DNA of 64,000 nucleotides. It comes from Comamonadaceae bacterium. Lineage in GTDB: Bacteria; Pseudomonadota; Gammaproteobacteria; Burkholderiales; Burkholderiaceae_C. The notes beneath the pieces were generated by a model. It searched no databases. It was given only the letters and a program-made list of their open reading frames with translations, and had not been told where the DNA came from. Of the stretch, positions 28,687-38,237 are shown in pieces. Within the stretch, counting starts at the first letter, position 1; the number at the start of each line of letters is the position of its first letter. The translations under genes were made by a program, and so were the position numbers. The stretch is from positions 1 through 64,000 of the forward strand of contig BJGT01000002.1 of the NCBI GenBank assembly GCA_014190675.1, in the 5' to 3' direction.

Positions 28687-29871
28687 TCAGCGTTTCATCA
28701 GTGCAGCCAGGCTGGCCGCCAGGTCATCCAGCCGGCTGAGGTTGTGCACCGCCACCATGCCATGCGTCTCTTTATGCAGCACGGCCGCACCCTGGGCCAG
28801 TGGCGCATAGCCCTCAAAGCGCAGCAGGGGGTTGAGCCATAACAAGCGCCGGCTGCGCCGGCGCAGCCAGCCCAGCTCCTGCGCCAGTTGCGCCGGCTCA
28901 CCGGTGTCGAGGCCATCGGTGATCAGCAGCACCAGGGTGCGCCGCCCCACCAAACGGCGGGCATGCTGCTGGCGCAGCGCGACCAGCGATTCACCGAGCT
29001 GGGTGCCGCCCGCAAAATCTTCAATCAACACGCTGGCCTGGGCCAGCATGGCGTCGGTATCGGCCAGGCGAAAGGCTGGCGCCAGGTCGGTCAGCTGGGT
29101 GCCGAAGGCGAACACATCACGGCGCGGGTGGCGGCGGGTGGCGGCGTGCAAAAAGGCCAGCAGCAGCCGCGAGTAGCGCTCCATCGAGCCCGACACATCC
29201 ACCAGCACCAGCAGCGGCAGCGGCTGGCGGCAGCGCTGGCGCCGCGGCAAGGCCATGGGCTCGCCGCCGGTGCGCACTGCCGAGCGCATCACGCCGGCCC
29301 AATGCAATTGGCTGCCGCGCTCGCCCGGCCGGGTGCGGCGTGAGTCAAATTCGGGCAGTGGCAGCCGGATGTCTCGGGCCAGGCGCTCCACCAGCCGGTA
29401 TTCGGCAGCCGACAAGGCATTGAAGTCGGCGTGCTTGAGGCGCTGCTGGTCGCTGGCCGTCATGGCGGCGTCAAAGTCGACCTTCTGGTCTTCCTGCTTG
29501 GGCTGGACCTGCTGGCCAAAGGCCTTTTGAGGCGTCAGGGCCTCGCGCACCCGTGGGCGCCGCTTGCTGGGCTCGGCCTTGCCCTCGGCGCTCGGCAGCA
29601 GTTGTGCCAGCAGCTTGTGCGCCAGGTTGGGGTTGCGAAAAAAGGCTTCGAACAGCTCGCGAAACACCTCCCGGTCCTGCTCGCGGCTGACCAGCACCGC
29701 CTCCATCGCAGCCGCCAAGTCCGCCCGGTCGTCCAGACCGACCGCCAGCGCGGCATCAAACGCCAGTGCAATGCGCGAGCTGTCAACCCGCACCCCAGCG
29801 CGGCGCAGGGTACGGCCAAAGGCGGCTAGATTGGCCGCCAGTTTGCCGGTGCGCGCGTCGCCGAGTTGCAT
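28687..29871 (-). CDS. coxE: CoxE-like von Willebrand factor A protein
   Basis: About 394 residues. The C-terminal VWA domain holds an intact metal site, DVSGSM, plus TLVLLITDGLDTGEP. The N-terminal part is helical with acidic and basic linkers. CoxE works with the MoxR-type ATPase CoxD in assembling the [CuSMoO2] or related active site. ATG 29871 is five bases from the coxD stop; the longer frame upstream overlaps coxD and lacks family residues. Confidence 0.87.
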   Translation of the reverse strand: MQLGDARTGKLAANLAAFGRTLRRAGVRVDSSRIALAFDAALAVGLDDRADLAAAMEAVLVSREQDREVFRELFEAFFRNPNLAHKLLAQLLPSAEGKAEPSKRRPRVREALTPQKAFGQQVQPKQEDQKVDFDAAMTASDQQRLKHADFNALSAAEYRLVERLARDIRLPLPEFDSRRTRPGERGSQLHWAGVMRSAVRTGGEPMALPRRQRCRQPLPLLVLVDVSGSMERYSRLLLAFLHAATRRHPRRDVFAFGTQLTDLAPAFRLADTDAMLAQASVLIEDFAGGTQLGESLVALRQQHARRLVGRRTLVLLITDGLDTGEPAQLAQELGWLRRRSRRLLWLNPLLRFEGYAPLAQGAAVLHKETHGMVAVHNLSRLDDLAASLAALMKR

Positions 29872-29876
29872 GAGTT

Positions 29877-30785
29877 TCAGCCCCGCGCGCCAGGCTCGGG
29901 GCGCAGCAGGTCCTGCGCCATGTCCTTGGTCAGGGCCGCCACGTCTTCGCGTTGCTTGAACAAAATGCCCGCCGTGTCTAACATCAGCTCGGGGTCCAGC
30001 ACCAGGGTGTCGAGAGCGATCAGGGCCTTGGCCCACTCCACGCTTTCGGCAATACCGGGCGCGCGCTGGAAGGCGCTGGCAAAGGGCTGACTGCGCAGGC
30101 GCATGACCACCTGGGCCACCTGGGCCGACAGGTCGTCCGAGGCCTGCGGCACCTGCGCCCGCACGATGGCCAGCTCGCGGTCGCGCTCGGGGTAATCAAG
30201 CCAGTGGTAGAGGCAGCGACGCTTGACCGCGTCGTTCAACTCACGGGTGCGGTTGCTGGTGAGGATGGTCACCGGGCTCACCTGGGCCCGCAGCGTGCCG
30301 AGTTCGGGAATACTGACCTGGTACTCGCCCAGGTACTCCAGCAAAAAGGCCTCAAAGGGCTCGTCAGCCCGATCCACCTCGTCGATCAGCAGCACGGCGC
30401 CAGGCGCCGGGGTTTGCAGCGCCTGCAGCAGCGGCCGGCTGATCAGGTAGCGCGGTTGGTAGACCTCGCGCTCGACCTGGGCCACATCGGCCTCGCGGCC
30501 CTGCGCGGCACGCATGTGCAGCAACTGGGCGGCGTAGTTCCATTCGTACAGGGCTTCGCGCTGCTCCAGCCCGTCGTAGCACTGCAGGCGCAGCAACTCC
30601 CGGCCCAGCACCGTGGCGAGTGCCTTGGCGAGTTCGGTCTTGCCGACCCCGGGCTCACCTTCGAGCAAGAGCGGGCGCTGCAGCTTGAGCGCCAAAAAAA
30701 CAGCCGTGGCCAGCCGGCGGTCGGCGTAGTAGCCGGCCGCCTCAAGGGCAGTCACCAGGGCATCAATACTGGAAAAATTGGACAT
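29877..30785 (-). CDS. coxD: CoxD-like MoxR-type AAA+ ATPase
   Basis: A 302-residue AAA+ ATPase. It shows Walker A (GEPGVGKTELAK), Walker B (AVLLIDEVDRADEPFEAFL) and sensor 1 (ILTSNRTRELNDAVKRRC). CoxD-type chaperones help mature the active site of CO dehydrogenase. The start at 30785 lies only 12 bases past a strong terminator, so its expression must rely on readthrough or on a promoter in or before the hairpin. Confidence 0.9.
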   Translation of the reverse strand: MSNFSSIDALVTALEAAGYYADRRLATAVFLALKLQRPLLLEGEPGVGKTELAKALATVLGRELLRLQCYDGLEQREALYEWNYAAQLLHMRAAQGREADVAQVEREVYQPRYLISRPLLQALQTPAPGAVLLIDEVDRADEPFEAFLLEYLGEYQVSIPELGTLRAQVSPVTILTSNRTRELNDAVKRRCLYHWLDYPERDRELAIVRAQVPQASDDLSAQVAQVVMRLRSQPFASAFQRAPGIAESVEWAKALIALDTLVLDPELMLDTAGILFKQREDVAALTKDMAQDLLRPEPGARG

Positions 30786-30796
30786 CTCAGGTACAC

Positions 30797-30828
30797 AAAA
30801 AAGCCCCGCGTCGGACAACACGGGGCTT
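30797..30828 (-). terminator. Rho-independent terminator between coxM and coxD
   Basis: On the minus strand AAGCCCCG and CGGGGCTT form an 8-bp stem with a 12-base loop, followed by six T. It sits between the coxM stop (30845) and the coxD start (30785). It would separate high expression of the structural genes coxSLM from low expression of the maturation genes coxDEG and xdhC. Confidence 0.85.
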
Positions 30829-30844
30829 GGCAGGACGCGCTCGG

Positions 30845-31636
30845 TCAGCCGAGCAGTTTAGCCACGGCGCGCTGGGTCTGCACGCTGATCAGGTTGGCCC
30901 GGTAGGCGGCCGAGGCATGGATGTCGGCATTGAGCTCGGAGGCGTCAATCGCCACCCCAGCGGCTGAGGCCACGGTGAAGCTTCTGTTCAGAGCGGCTTC
31001 CAGGCCGCTGTGGCGGAACACGCCCTGGCCGGCACCGGTAATTGCCACCCGCACACCGGCATCGGTTTGCGCCACAAACACGCCCACCAGCGCAAAGCGC
31101 GAGGCCGGCTGCACAAACTTCATATAAACCGCCCGCTTAGGGATAGGGAAGCTGACCGCGGTGATCAGCTCGCCCTCGGCCAGCGCGGTGCTGAACATGC
31201 CCAGGAAGAAGTCGTCAGCTGCAATTTTGCGTGAGGTGGTGTGCACCGTGGCGCCGAGCCCGAGCAGGGCGCTGGGGTAGCAGGCGGCCGGGTCGTTGTT
31301 GGCCACCGAGCCGCCCAAGGTGCCCATGGCGCGCACCTGGCGGTCGCCAATATGGTCAGCCAAGTCGGCCAGGCCGGGGATCAGGGCTTTCACGTCGGCG
31401 TGGTTGGCGACATCCATGTGACGCGTCATGGCGCCAATCACAAGGGCATTGCCATCTCGGCAAATGCCGCTGAGCTCCTTGACGCCGGCCAGATCGGCCA
31501 GTTGGCCGGGCTGGGAGAGGCGCAGCTTCATGGCAGCAAGCAGGGTTTGCCCGCCGGCCAGTACTTTGGCGCCATTGGCCGCGAGTTGGGTGGCGGCAGC
31601 CAGGGTGCTGGGCCGCTCCAGGGTGAATGGGTACAT
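30845..31636 (-). CDS. coxM: CO dehydrogenase-like FAD-binding subunit
   Basis: A 263-residue CoxM/CutM subunit. It binds FAD through AGGQTLLAAMK and MGTLGGSVANNDPAA motifs and passes electrons from the 2Fe-2S subunit to its acceptor. It is downstream of coxS and coxL, which is the S-L-M order seen in form II clusters rather than the M-S-L order of form I. Confidence 0.9.
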   Translation of the reverse strand: MYPFTLERPSTLAAATQLAANGAKVLAGGQTLLAAMKLRLSQPGQLADLAGVKELSGICRDGNALVIGAMTRHMDVANHADVKALIPGLADLADHIGDRQVRAMGTLGGSVANNDPAACYPSALLGLGATVHTTSRKIAADDFFLGMFSTALAEGELITAVSFPIPKRAVYMKFVQPASRFALVGVFVAQTDAGVRVAITGAGQGVFRHSGLEAALNRSFTVASAAGVAIDASELNADIHASAAYRANLISVQTQRAVAKLLG

Positions 31637-31671
31637 GGTGTGTGCTCCTGTGTCTTGCTCGGTTGTTGTGT

Positions 31672-34041
31672 TTATTTGGCCGCCTGGATGGCTTCCCAGA
31701 CCCGGCTGGCCGAAGCCGGCATGTCCAGATCAGTCACCCCCACGCTCTTGAGCGCGTCCAGCACCGCGTTGATGACCGCCGGCGGCGAGCCGATGGCGCC
31801 GGCCTCGCCGCAGCCCTTGGTGCCCAGCGGATTGTGGGTGCAGGGCGTGCAGATGGTGTCGATCTTGAAGTCGGGGAAATCGTCGGCACGCGGCATGGCG
31901 TAATCCATGAACGAGCCGCTCAGCAGCTGGCCGGTCTCGCTGTCATAAACGCAGTTTTCAATCAGCGCCTGACCGATGCCCTGCACCAAGCCGCCGTGCA
32001 CCTGGCCTTCGACAATCATCGGGTTGATGATGGTGCCGAAATCATCCACTGCGGTGAAACTGGCAAGTCGGGTGGTGCCAGTAGCGGGGTCGATTTCAAC
32101 CTCGCAAATGTAGGTGCCCGCCGGGAAGGTGAAGTTGGTTGGGTCGTAGAACGCGGTCTCGTTGAGGCCCGGCTCCAACTTGTCGAGCGGGTAGTTGTGC
32201 GGCACGTAGGCGGTGAGCGCCACCTGCCCGAAGGTAACCTTTTTGTCGGTGCCCTTGATGGTGAATTCGCCGTTGGCGAAATCAACGTCGGCGTCGCTGG
32301 CCTCCATCAGGTGAGCGGCGATCTTCTTGGCCTTGGTCTCGATCTTGTCGAGCGCCTTCATGATGGCTGCACCGCCAACCGAGATCGAACGTGAGCCATA
32401 AGTGCCCATGCCAAACGGCACGCGTCCGGTGTCGCCGTGCACCACATCAACCGCATCCACAGCGATACCCAGGCGAGCCGCCACCACCTGGGCAAAGGTG
32501 GTTTCATGCCCTTGGCCGTGGCTGTGCGAGCCGGTGAACACGGTCACGCTGCCGGTTGGGTGTACCCGGATTTCGCCGCACTCAAACAGCCCGGCGCGCG
32601 CGCCCAGGGCGCCAGCGATGTTGCTGGGCGCAATGCCGCAGGCCTCGATGTAGCTGGAATAACCAATGCCGCGCAGCAGGCCTTTGGCAGCACTGGCAGA
32701 TTTGCGCATCGCGAAACCGGCCACATCGGCCAGTGCCTCAGCCTTGTCCATGCAGCCGCGGTAGTCGCCCACGTCGTACTGCAGCGCCACGGGTGTCTGG
32801 TAGGGCCAACTGTTGATGAAATTGCGTTTGCGGATTTCGTCTTGCGACAGACCCAGCTCCCAGCCGCAGCGGGTCACCAGTCGCTCGAGCAGGTAGGTGG
32901 CCTCAGGCCGGCCGGCACCGCGGTAGGCATCCACCGGCACCGTGTTGGTGAACCAGGCATCGACCTCGACGTAGATCTGCGGGCAGGTGTACTGGCCGGC
33001 CAGCAGCGTGGCGTACAAAATAGTGGGCACGGCGGTGGAGAAGGTGGACAGGTAAGCGCCCAGGTTGGCGTCGGTATGCACCCGCATCGCCAGGAACTTG
33101 CCATTGGCATCCATCGCCATCTCGGCGTGGCTGACATGGTCGCGGCCATGGGCATCAGTCAGGAAAGACTCGGAGCGCTCGCAGGTCCACTTGATGCTGC
33201 GGTTGACCTGCTTGGCCGCCCAGGTCAGGGCCACATCCTCGGCGTACAGGTAGATCTTCGAGCCGAAGCCGCCACCCACGTCGGGCGCAATCACGCGCAC
33301 CTTGTGCTCGGGCAGGCCCAACACAAAGGCGGTCATCAGCAGCCGCTCGACATGCGGGTTCTGATTGGCCACATACAGGGTGTACTCCTCGGTGGCCCGG
33401 CTGTAGCTGCCAATCGCAGCGCGCGGCTCCATGGCGTTGGGCACCAAGCGGTTATTGACCAGGTCAAGCTTGGTGATGTGGGCCGCCGTGGCAAAGGCAG
33501 CATCCACCTGCGCCTTGTCACCGAGCGCCCACTTGTAGCAATGGTTGTCCGGCGCGACCTCGTGCAGCGGCACCGCTTTGGCAGCGTCACGCACATCCAC
33601 CACCGCGCTTAGCGGTTGGTAATCCACCTCCACGGCTTCGGCAGCGTTTTTGGCCTGCTCCAGGGTCTCGGCAATCACCATCGCCACCTGGTCGCCCACG
33701 TGGCGGGCACGTCCCAGCGCCAGCACCGGGTGCGGCGGCTCCTTCATGGGTGAACCGTCGGGGTTGTTGATCAACCATCCGCACGGCAGGCCACCCATCT
33801 TGCCCTCGAGGTCCTTGCCAATGAAAATTTTCACCACGCCGGGCATGGCGTTGGCACGGGTCAGGTCAATGCCCTTGATCAGCGCATGCGCATGCGGGCT
33901 GCGAACAAACACCGCATAGGTCTGGGCGGCAAACGTGATGTCGTCGGTGTACTGACCGGCCCCGGTGAGGAAGCGGTAGTCTTCCTTGCGGCGCACAGCC
34001 TCGCCAATGTGCGGCAGTTTGGAAAAATCGGATGCGCCCAT
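31672..34041 (-). CDS. coxL: Form II CO dehydrogenase-like molybdenum subunit
   Basis: A 789-residue large subunit of the xanthine oxidase family. The active-site loop reads AYRGAGR (about residue 370), the form II signature; the proven CO dehydrogenases (form I) have AYxCSFR with a copper-binding Cys. Other conserved segments are [10 protein letters not shown] and [13 protein letters not shown], and the C-terminal [12 protein letters not shown] holds the catalytic Glu. It binds molybdopterin cytosine dinucleotide. True CO oxidation by form II enzymes is not settled, so the substrate could be another small carbonyl or heterocycle. Confidence 0.9.
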   Translation of the reverse strand: MGASDFSKLPHIGEAVRRKEDYRFLTGAGQYTDDITFAAQTYAVFVRSPHAHALIKGIDLTRANAMPGVVKIFIGKDLEGKMGGLPCGWLINNPDGSPMKEPPHPVLALGRARHVGDQVAMVIAETLEQAKNAAEAVEVDYQPLSAVVDVRDAAKAVPLHEVAPDNHCYKWALGDKAQVDAAFATAAHITKLDLVNNRLVPNAMEPRAAIGSYSRATEEYTLYVANQNPHVERLLMTAFVLGLPEHKVRVIAPDVGGGFGSKIYLYAEDVALTWAAKQVNRSIKWTCERSESFLTDAHGRDHVSHAEMAMDANGKFLAMRVHTDANLGAYLSTFSTAVPTILYATLLAGQYTCPQIYVEVDAWFTNTVPVDAYRGAGRPEATYLLERLVTRCGWELGLSQDEIRKRNFINSWPYQTPVALQYDVGDYRGCMDKAEALADVAGFAMRKSASAAKGLLRGIGYSSYIEACGIAPSNIAGALGARAGLFECGEIRVHPTGSVTVFTGSHSHGQGHETTFAQVVAARLGIAVDAVDVVHGDTGRVPFGMGTYGSRSISVGGAAIMKALDKIETKAKKIAAHLMEASDADVDFANGEFTIKGTDKKVTFGQVALTAYVPHNYPLDKLEPGLNETAFYDPTNFTFPAGTYICEVEIDPATGTTRLASFTAVDDFGTIINPMIVEGQVHGGLVQGIGQALIENCVYDSETGQLLSGSFMDYAMPRADDFPDFKIDTICTPCTHNPLGTKGCGEAGAIGSPPAVINAVLDALKSVGVTDLDMPASASRVWEAIQAAK

Positions 34042-34053
34042 GATGTGTCTCCT

Positions 34054-34524
34054 TTATCGGGCAGCCATGGCCGCCTGGCCCTGCTGCACGGATTTGACGA
34101 TGTTCTGGTAGCCGGTGCAGCGGCAGATATTGCCCTCCAGCAAGGCGCGGATGTCGTCCGCGTTTGCCTTGGGGTAGTGCATGCAGAGATCGACCGCGCT
34201 CATCACCATGCCGGTGGTACAAAACCCGCACTGCAGCCCATGGCACTCTTTAAACGCAGCCTGCATTGGGTGCATAGTGCCGTCGGCAGCGGCCAACCCT
34301 TCGATGGTGGTGATCTCAGACCCGTCGGCCTGGGCCGCCAGCACGTTGCAGGATTTAATGGATCGCCCGTCCATGATCACGGTACAGGCGCCGCACTGTG
34401 CGGTGTCGCAGCCGACATGGGTGCCGGTGAGCTTGAGCTGCTCACGCAACACCTGCACCAGCAGAGTGTTGGGCGGAACCTCGAGGGCCGCAGACTTGCC
34501 GTTAACCTTGAACTGAACATGCAT
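34054..34524 (-). CDS. coxS: CO dehydrogenase-like 2Fe-2S subunit
   Basis: A 156-residue CoxS/CutS subunit with two [2Fe-2S] clusters. The plant-ferredoxin type cluster uses CDTAQCGACTV, and the second uses CGFCTTGM and CRCTGYQNI. It relays electrons from CoxL to CoxM. It is the first gene of the coxSLM unit, 12 bases before coxL. Confidence 0.92.
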   Translation of the reverse strand: MHVQFKVNGKSAALEVPPNTLLVQVLREQLKLTGTHVGCDTAQCGACTVIMDGRSIKSCNVLAAQADGSEITTIEGLAAADGTMHPMQAAFKECHGLQCGFCTTGMVMSAVDLCMHYPKANADDIRALLEGNICRCTGYQNIVKSVQQGQAAMAAR

Positions 34525-34637
34525 GGCTGATCTCCTGAAGTAAACGTTTTAAAACTTATCTTGGTCTTGCTGCATTATTGACCCTTCCGACCAACATGGG
34601 CCTAGGGAAGACCCTTGTATCTAGCGAACTGGCAGGG

Positions 34638-36545
34638 CTAGGCGCAAGCCCAGCGGTGGAGCAAATTGGCCTCAAACTCCTCAGCTGGCAGCGCCTGGCT
34701 GAACAAAAAACCCTGGTAGTTACTGCAGCCGTTGTTTTGCAGAATCTCCCGGCTGACCTGGGTCTCGACGCCCTCGGCCACCACTTCCAGCCCGAGCTTG
34801 GTGGCCAGGCTGATGATGGTGCTCACCAGCACCAAATCAGCGTCGCTGTCAGACAGGGTTTGAATCAGAGAGCGGTCTATCTTGACCTGTCGCAGGGGCA
34901 AACGCCTGAGATGGGTCAAGGGTGACAGGCCGGCACCAAAGTTGTCCATGGCGATGCACACCCCAAGGTCCGCCACCTGGGCCATTTTGTGGGCCACAGC
35001 GCCAGGGTCGTTATTGAGCATTTTTTCACTGAATTCCAGCGCCAGCCGGCTGGGCTGAAATGGGTTGGCCGCCAGCAGGCCGACGAGTTCAGACAGAAAA
35101 CCTTCCTGCAGGAATTGCACCAGGCTGATGTTGACCGACAGGCGTAAATTGGCCCGGCCCGGCTCCCCGGCCCACCGGACCAGTTGCTGGCAGGCGGCCT
35201 CGAGCACCCAGGCCCCGATCGGGCCAATCAAACCGGTCTCCTCGGCCACGCGCATGAAATCCTCCGGCTTGAGCAGACCCCGCTGGGGATGCTGCCAGCG
35301 CAGCAGCATCTCCGCTCCCAGCAATTGGCCGGACAGATCAACCAGCGGCAAAAGGTGCAAACGCAATTGGCCTGCACTCAGTGCCCGGCTGAGTTCGGCT
35401 TCAAACCGGGCGCGACCTGCCATGCGCTGCTCAACATCGGCTGAAAAAAAGACCACCCGGTTTCGGCCCAGTGACTTAGCTTGGTACATGGCCGAGTCGG
35501 CCCGCTGCAGCAGAGTGTCAACCGCAACACGCTCGCCGCAAAACAAAGCCACGCCAAAGCTGGCGGTCACAAAAACCTCGGTGCCCGCCACAAGAAAAGC
35601 CTTGGCCAGGGCCAAGCGACATTTCTCTGCGATGGCTCCGGCCTGCTGCGCGGCAAGGCCAGGGTCCTGGCTCAGCCGCTCGAGCACCAGCACCAACTCG
35701 TCGCCGCCCTGCCTTGCCACGGTGTCGCCAAGCCGGACGCAGGCCCGCAGTGCCTGCGCCGACTGCACCAGCAAATCATCCCCCGCTGCATGGCCCAGGC
35801 TGTCGTTGATCAGCTTGAAATTGTCCAGGTCAAGAAAAACCAAGGCCCCGTGTTTGCCGGTACGCAAACTGCTGAGCAGGGCTTGCTCGATGCGGTCTTG
35901 CATCAGCCGGCGGTTTGGCAGGGCGGTCAGGTCGTCAAAAAAAGCCAAGTGATGGGCCCGGGCTTCGGTCAGCTTGCGGCCCGAGACATTGCGCAAAAAG
36001 ACCACCAGGTAGCGCTCCGCGACACGGGTGGCGGTGATCTCCAGGTCAATCCAGTCGCCATCCCGGTGCTGGTGTCTGGTTTCAAAACTTTCAGTGCCGC
36101 TGGCCAAAATGCGTTTGATCTGGGCTCGAACCTGCTCGGCACTCGCCACCGCCTCGAAGTCAGCAATGTTCTTGGCCAAGATTTCAGCCCGGGTGTAGCC
36201 CACCATGCGGCAATAGTTTTGGTTAATGTCAAGAAAGCGGCCATTGCGGTCCAGAATCCAGTAGCCATCCCTGCCGCTGCTGAGGGCTGTCTCAGCGATG
36301 TCCAGGCGTAGCAGCAGGCGCAACAGGTAGGCCCAGCCGGCCATCGCCGACAGAGAGACGGCCCCCAACATGCACACCAGCGCCACCACCGGGCCTGCAC
36401 CGGTTTCGATTGAACCCTTTTCCAGCGCTGCCACGCCAAGCGCCGCCAGGCCGTACAGGCTGGCCAATGCCAGCAGCGGGATTGCGGCAGTCTGCATCAG
36501 CAGGGCCCGGGTATTGACCTTTACCCACGGTGCCAAAGGCGTCAT
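34638..36545 (-). CDS. Membrane PAS-GGDEF-EAL protein with altered catalytic motifs
   Basis: A 635-residue cyclic-di-GMP type protein. Two membrane spans (about 15-40 and 50-78) precede a PAS domain (about 85-190, GRDGYWILDRNGRFLDINQNYC), a GGDEF domain with the motif changed to GGDEL (about 280-284), and an EAL domain reading EML (412-414). In the EAL part, the usual DDFGTG is DNFGAG and the QP before the EAL loop is missing, while KIDR and EGVET remain. The EAL activity may be weak or absent; the GGDEL form can still be active. It may sense redox or light signals through PAS (inference). Confidence 0.87.
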   Translation of the reverse strand: MTPLAPWVKVNTRALLMQTAAIPLLALASLYGLAALGVAALEKGSIETGAGPVVALVCMLGAVSLSAMAGWAYLLRLLLRLDIAETALSSGRDGYWILDRNGRFLDINQNYCRMVGYTRAEILAKNIADFEAVASAEQVRAQIKRILASGTESFETRHQHRDGDWIDLEITATRVAERYLVVFLRNVSGRKLTEARAHHLAFFDDLTALPNRRLMQDRIEQALLSSLRTGKHGALVFLDLDNFKLINDSLGHAAGDDLLVQSAQALRACVRLGDTVARQGGDELVLVLERLSQDPGLAAQQAGAIAEKCRLALAKAFLVAGTEVFVTASFGVALFCGERVAVDTLLQRADSAMYQAKSLGRNRVVFFSADVEQRMAGRARFEAELSRALSAGQLRLHLLPLVDLSGQLLGAEMLLRWQHPQRGLLKPEDFMRVAEETGLIGPIGAWVLEAACQQLVRWAGEPGRANLRLSVNISLVQFLQEGFLSELVGLLAANPFQPSRLALEFSEKMLNNDPGAVAHKMAQVADLGVCIAMDNFGAGLSPLTHLRRLPLRQVKIDRSLIQTLSDSDADLVLVSTIISLATKLGLEVVAEGVETQVSREILQNNGCSNYQGFLFSQALPAEEFEANLLHRWACA

Positions 36546-36692
36546 GTGCGTTTATTCAATCAGTTGCATCAACTCGGCCGCTGTTGGAAAACAAGGGGCT
36601 GTTTCATACGGCCAAATTGTCTACCGGGCCCAAACACTGATTTGTAAAAAAAATTTACTTCCTGTCAGCCGATCTGGGGCATCGGTCTGCGC

Positions 36693-37517
36693 CTACCGCG
36701 CCGCGTTCGGGAAGAACAGCTGCTCACCCCCGAGCTGAAAGCTCGCCAGCGCCGCCTGGCCGGCTGCTGAGAGCACCCAATCAACAAATTTTTGTCCGTC
36801 TGCGGCCTTCACATGGGGGTGTTTGGCCGGGTTGACCAGCAGCACACCGTACTGGTTGAACAGGCGGCTGTCGCCCTGCACCAGCACAGCCAGATCACCG
36901 CGGTTCTTGAAACTCAGCCAGGTGCCGCGGTCGGCCAGCAGGTAAGCGCCACTGCCAGCGGCAATGTTGAGGGCCGGGCCCATGCCACAACCGCATTCCC
37001 GGTAGGCGCTACCCCGCGCATCGGCCAGGCCAGCCATTTTCCAGAAGCGCAGCTCCGCTGCATGGGTGCCACTTTTGTCCCCCCGGGAAACAAAGCCGCT
37101 CTTGGTGCTCGAAATTTTTTGCAGGGCCAGCAGGATGTCACTGCCACGCACCCGCGCCGGGTCAGCGGCCGGGCCGATCAACACGAAGTCGTTGTACATC
37201 ACGGCATAGCGCTTGACCGCAAAGCCTTCAGCCACTATTTTTTCTTCAGCTGCCTGGTCATGCACAAACAACACATCGGCGTCACCGCGGCGCCCCATGT
37301 CCAGCGCCTGACCAGTGCCCACTGCCACCACCTTCACATCCAAGCCACTGATTTTTTTGAATTCAGGCAGCAAGTGGGCAAACAGACCCGACTGCTCGGT
37401 CGACGTGGTGGAGGCCATGACGATGCTCTGAGCCTGTGCCAGCAGCGGCGCTACGCAGAAAAAAACTGCCAGACAGCGGGTAAACACGCGCCGGGCTCGG
37501 GTGGAACCCAAACTCAT
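36693..37517 (-). CDS. tupA: Tungstate ABC transporter, substrate-binding protein
   Basis: A 274-residue periplasmic protein with a signal peptide ending LLAQAQS. The mature start has the TupA signature ASTTSTEQSGLF that binds the oxyanion, and DADVLFVHDQAAEEKIVAEG, RGDKSGTHAAELRFWKMAG and LADRGTWLSF follow. TupA binds tungstate strongly and selectively. The gene overlaps tupC by four bases. The AOR genes ten kilobases away need tungsten. Confidence 0.9.
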   Translation of the reverse strand: MSLGSTRARRVFTRCLAVFFCVAPLLAQAQSIVMASTTSTEQSGLFAHLLPEFKKISGLDVKVVAVGTGQALDMGRRGDADVLFVHDQAAEEKIVAEGFAVKRYAVMYNDFVLIGPAADPARVRGSDILLALQKISSTKSGFVSRGDKSGTHAAELRFWKMAGLADARGSAYRECGCGMGPALNIAAGSGAYLLADRGTWLSFKNRGDLAVLVQGDSRLFNQYGVLLVNPAKHPHVKAADGQKFVDWVLSAAGQAALASFQLGGEQLFFPNAAR

Positions 37518-38233
37518 ACCAACTCTCCTTTGGCAAACAACAAAGCTTCGGGGTATTTCTCGGCAAGCAGGGGGCCGGAAAAAAAATCTGCCACGGGCAG
37601 ATCTGCCAAAACACAGCCCCGCTCGAGGTAAATCACCCGTGTTGCGAGGCGCTTGACCTGGCCGAGGTTGTGGCTGGCAAACACCAGGGTGACATCTGGC
37701 GACTCAGCCGCCAGGCCGGCAATCATGGCCTCGAGTTCCCGCTTGGCATGCGGATCCAGGCTGGCGGTGGGCTCATCGAGCAAAAGCAACTGGGGCGACA
37801 GCGCCCAGGCGCGCGCCAGGGCTACGCGTTGCTGTTGCCCACCGGAGAGCTGGCGGGCCGGACGACGGGCCAGATCGGCCAGTCCCAGGCGCTGCAGCGC
37901 TTGCAAGGTCAGGCTGCGGGCCTGTTTCAAGCTGTGCCCAGCCAACCAGAGCCCCAGGGCAACATTGGCCTGTACCGACAGGCGCAAAGGGTGCGCGCGC
38001 TGAAACAGCATGGCCTGGCGCAACGCAGGGTTGCCCAGCAAAGCCCCATCGCTTGGGGGTATGAGGCCGTGCAAGACCCGCAGCAGCGTACTTTTTCCGC
38101 AGCCGTTGGCGCCCACCAGAGCCACCCGCTCCCCCGGCAGCAGCGCCAGGCTGACCTGGTGCAGGGCTCGCACACCGGCCAAGCGGTGGCCAAAGAAAAC
38201 CGACACTTGGGCAAGTTGGAGCAGGGCTTTCAT
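37514..38233 (-). CDS. tupC: Tungstate ABC transporter, ATP-binding protein
   Basis: A 239-residue ABC ATPase with Walker A GANGCGKSTLL, signature LSGGQQQRVALARA and Walker B LLLLDEPTASLD. It energises the TupAB importer. It lies between permease and receptor genes, with only four bases to the permease stop and a four-base overlap with tupA. Confidence 0.9.
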   Translation of the reverse strand: MKALLQLAQVSVFFGHRLAGVRALHQVSLALLPGERVALVGANGCGKSTLLRVLHGLIPPSDGALLGNPALRQAMLFQRAHPLRLSVQANVALGLWLAGHSLKQARSLTLQALQRLGLADLARRPARQLSGGQQQRVALARAWALSPQLLLLDEPTASLDPHAKRELEAMIAGLAAESPDVTLVFASHNLGQVKRLATRVIYLERGCVLADLPVADFFSGPLLAEKYPEALLFAKGELV

Positions 38234-38237
38234 GTTG

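Noticed and set aside
30204..30905. Plus-strand 233-residue open frame over coxD
   Set aside because: Antisense of the AAA+ ATPase gene; no motif or ribosome site.
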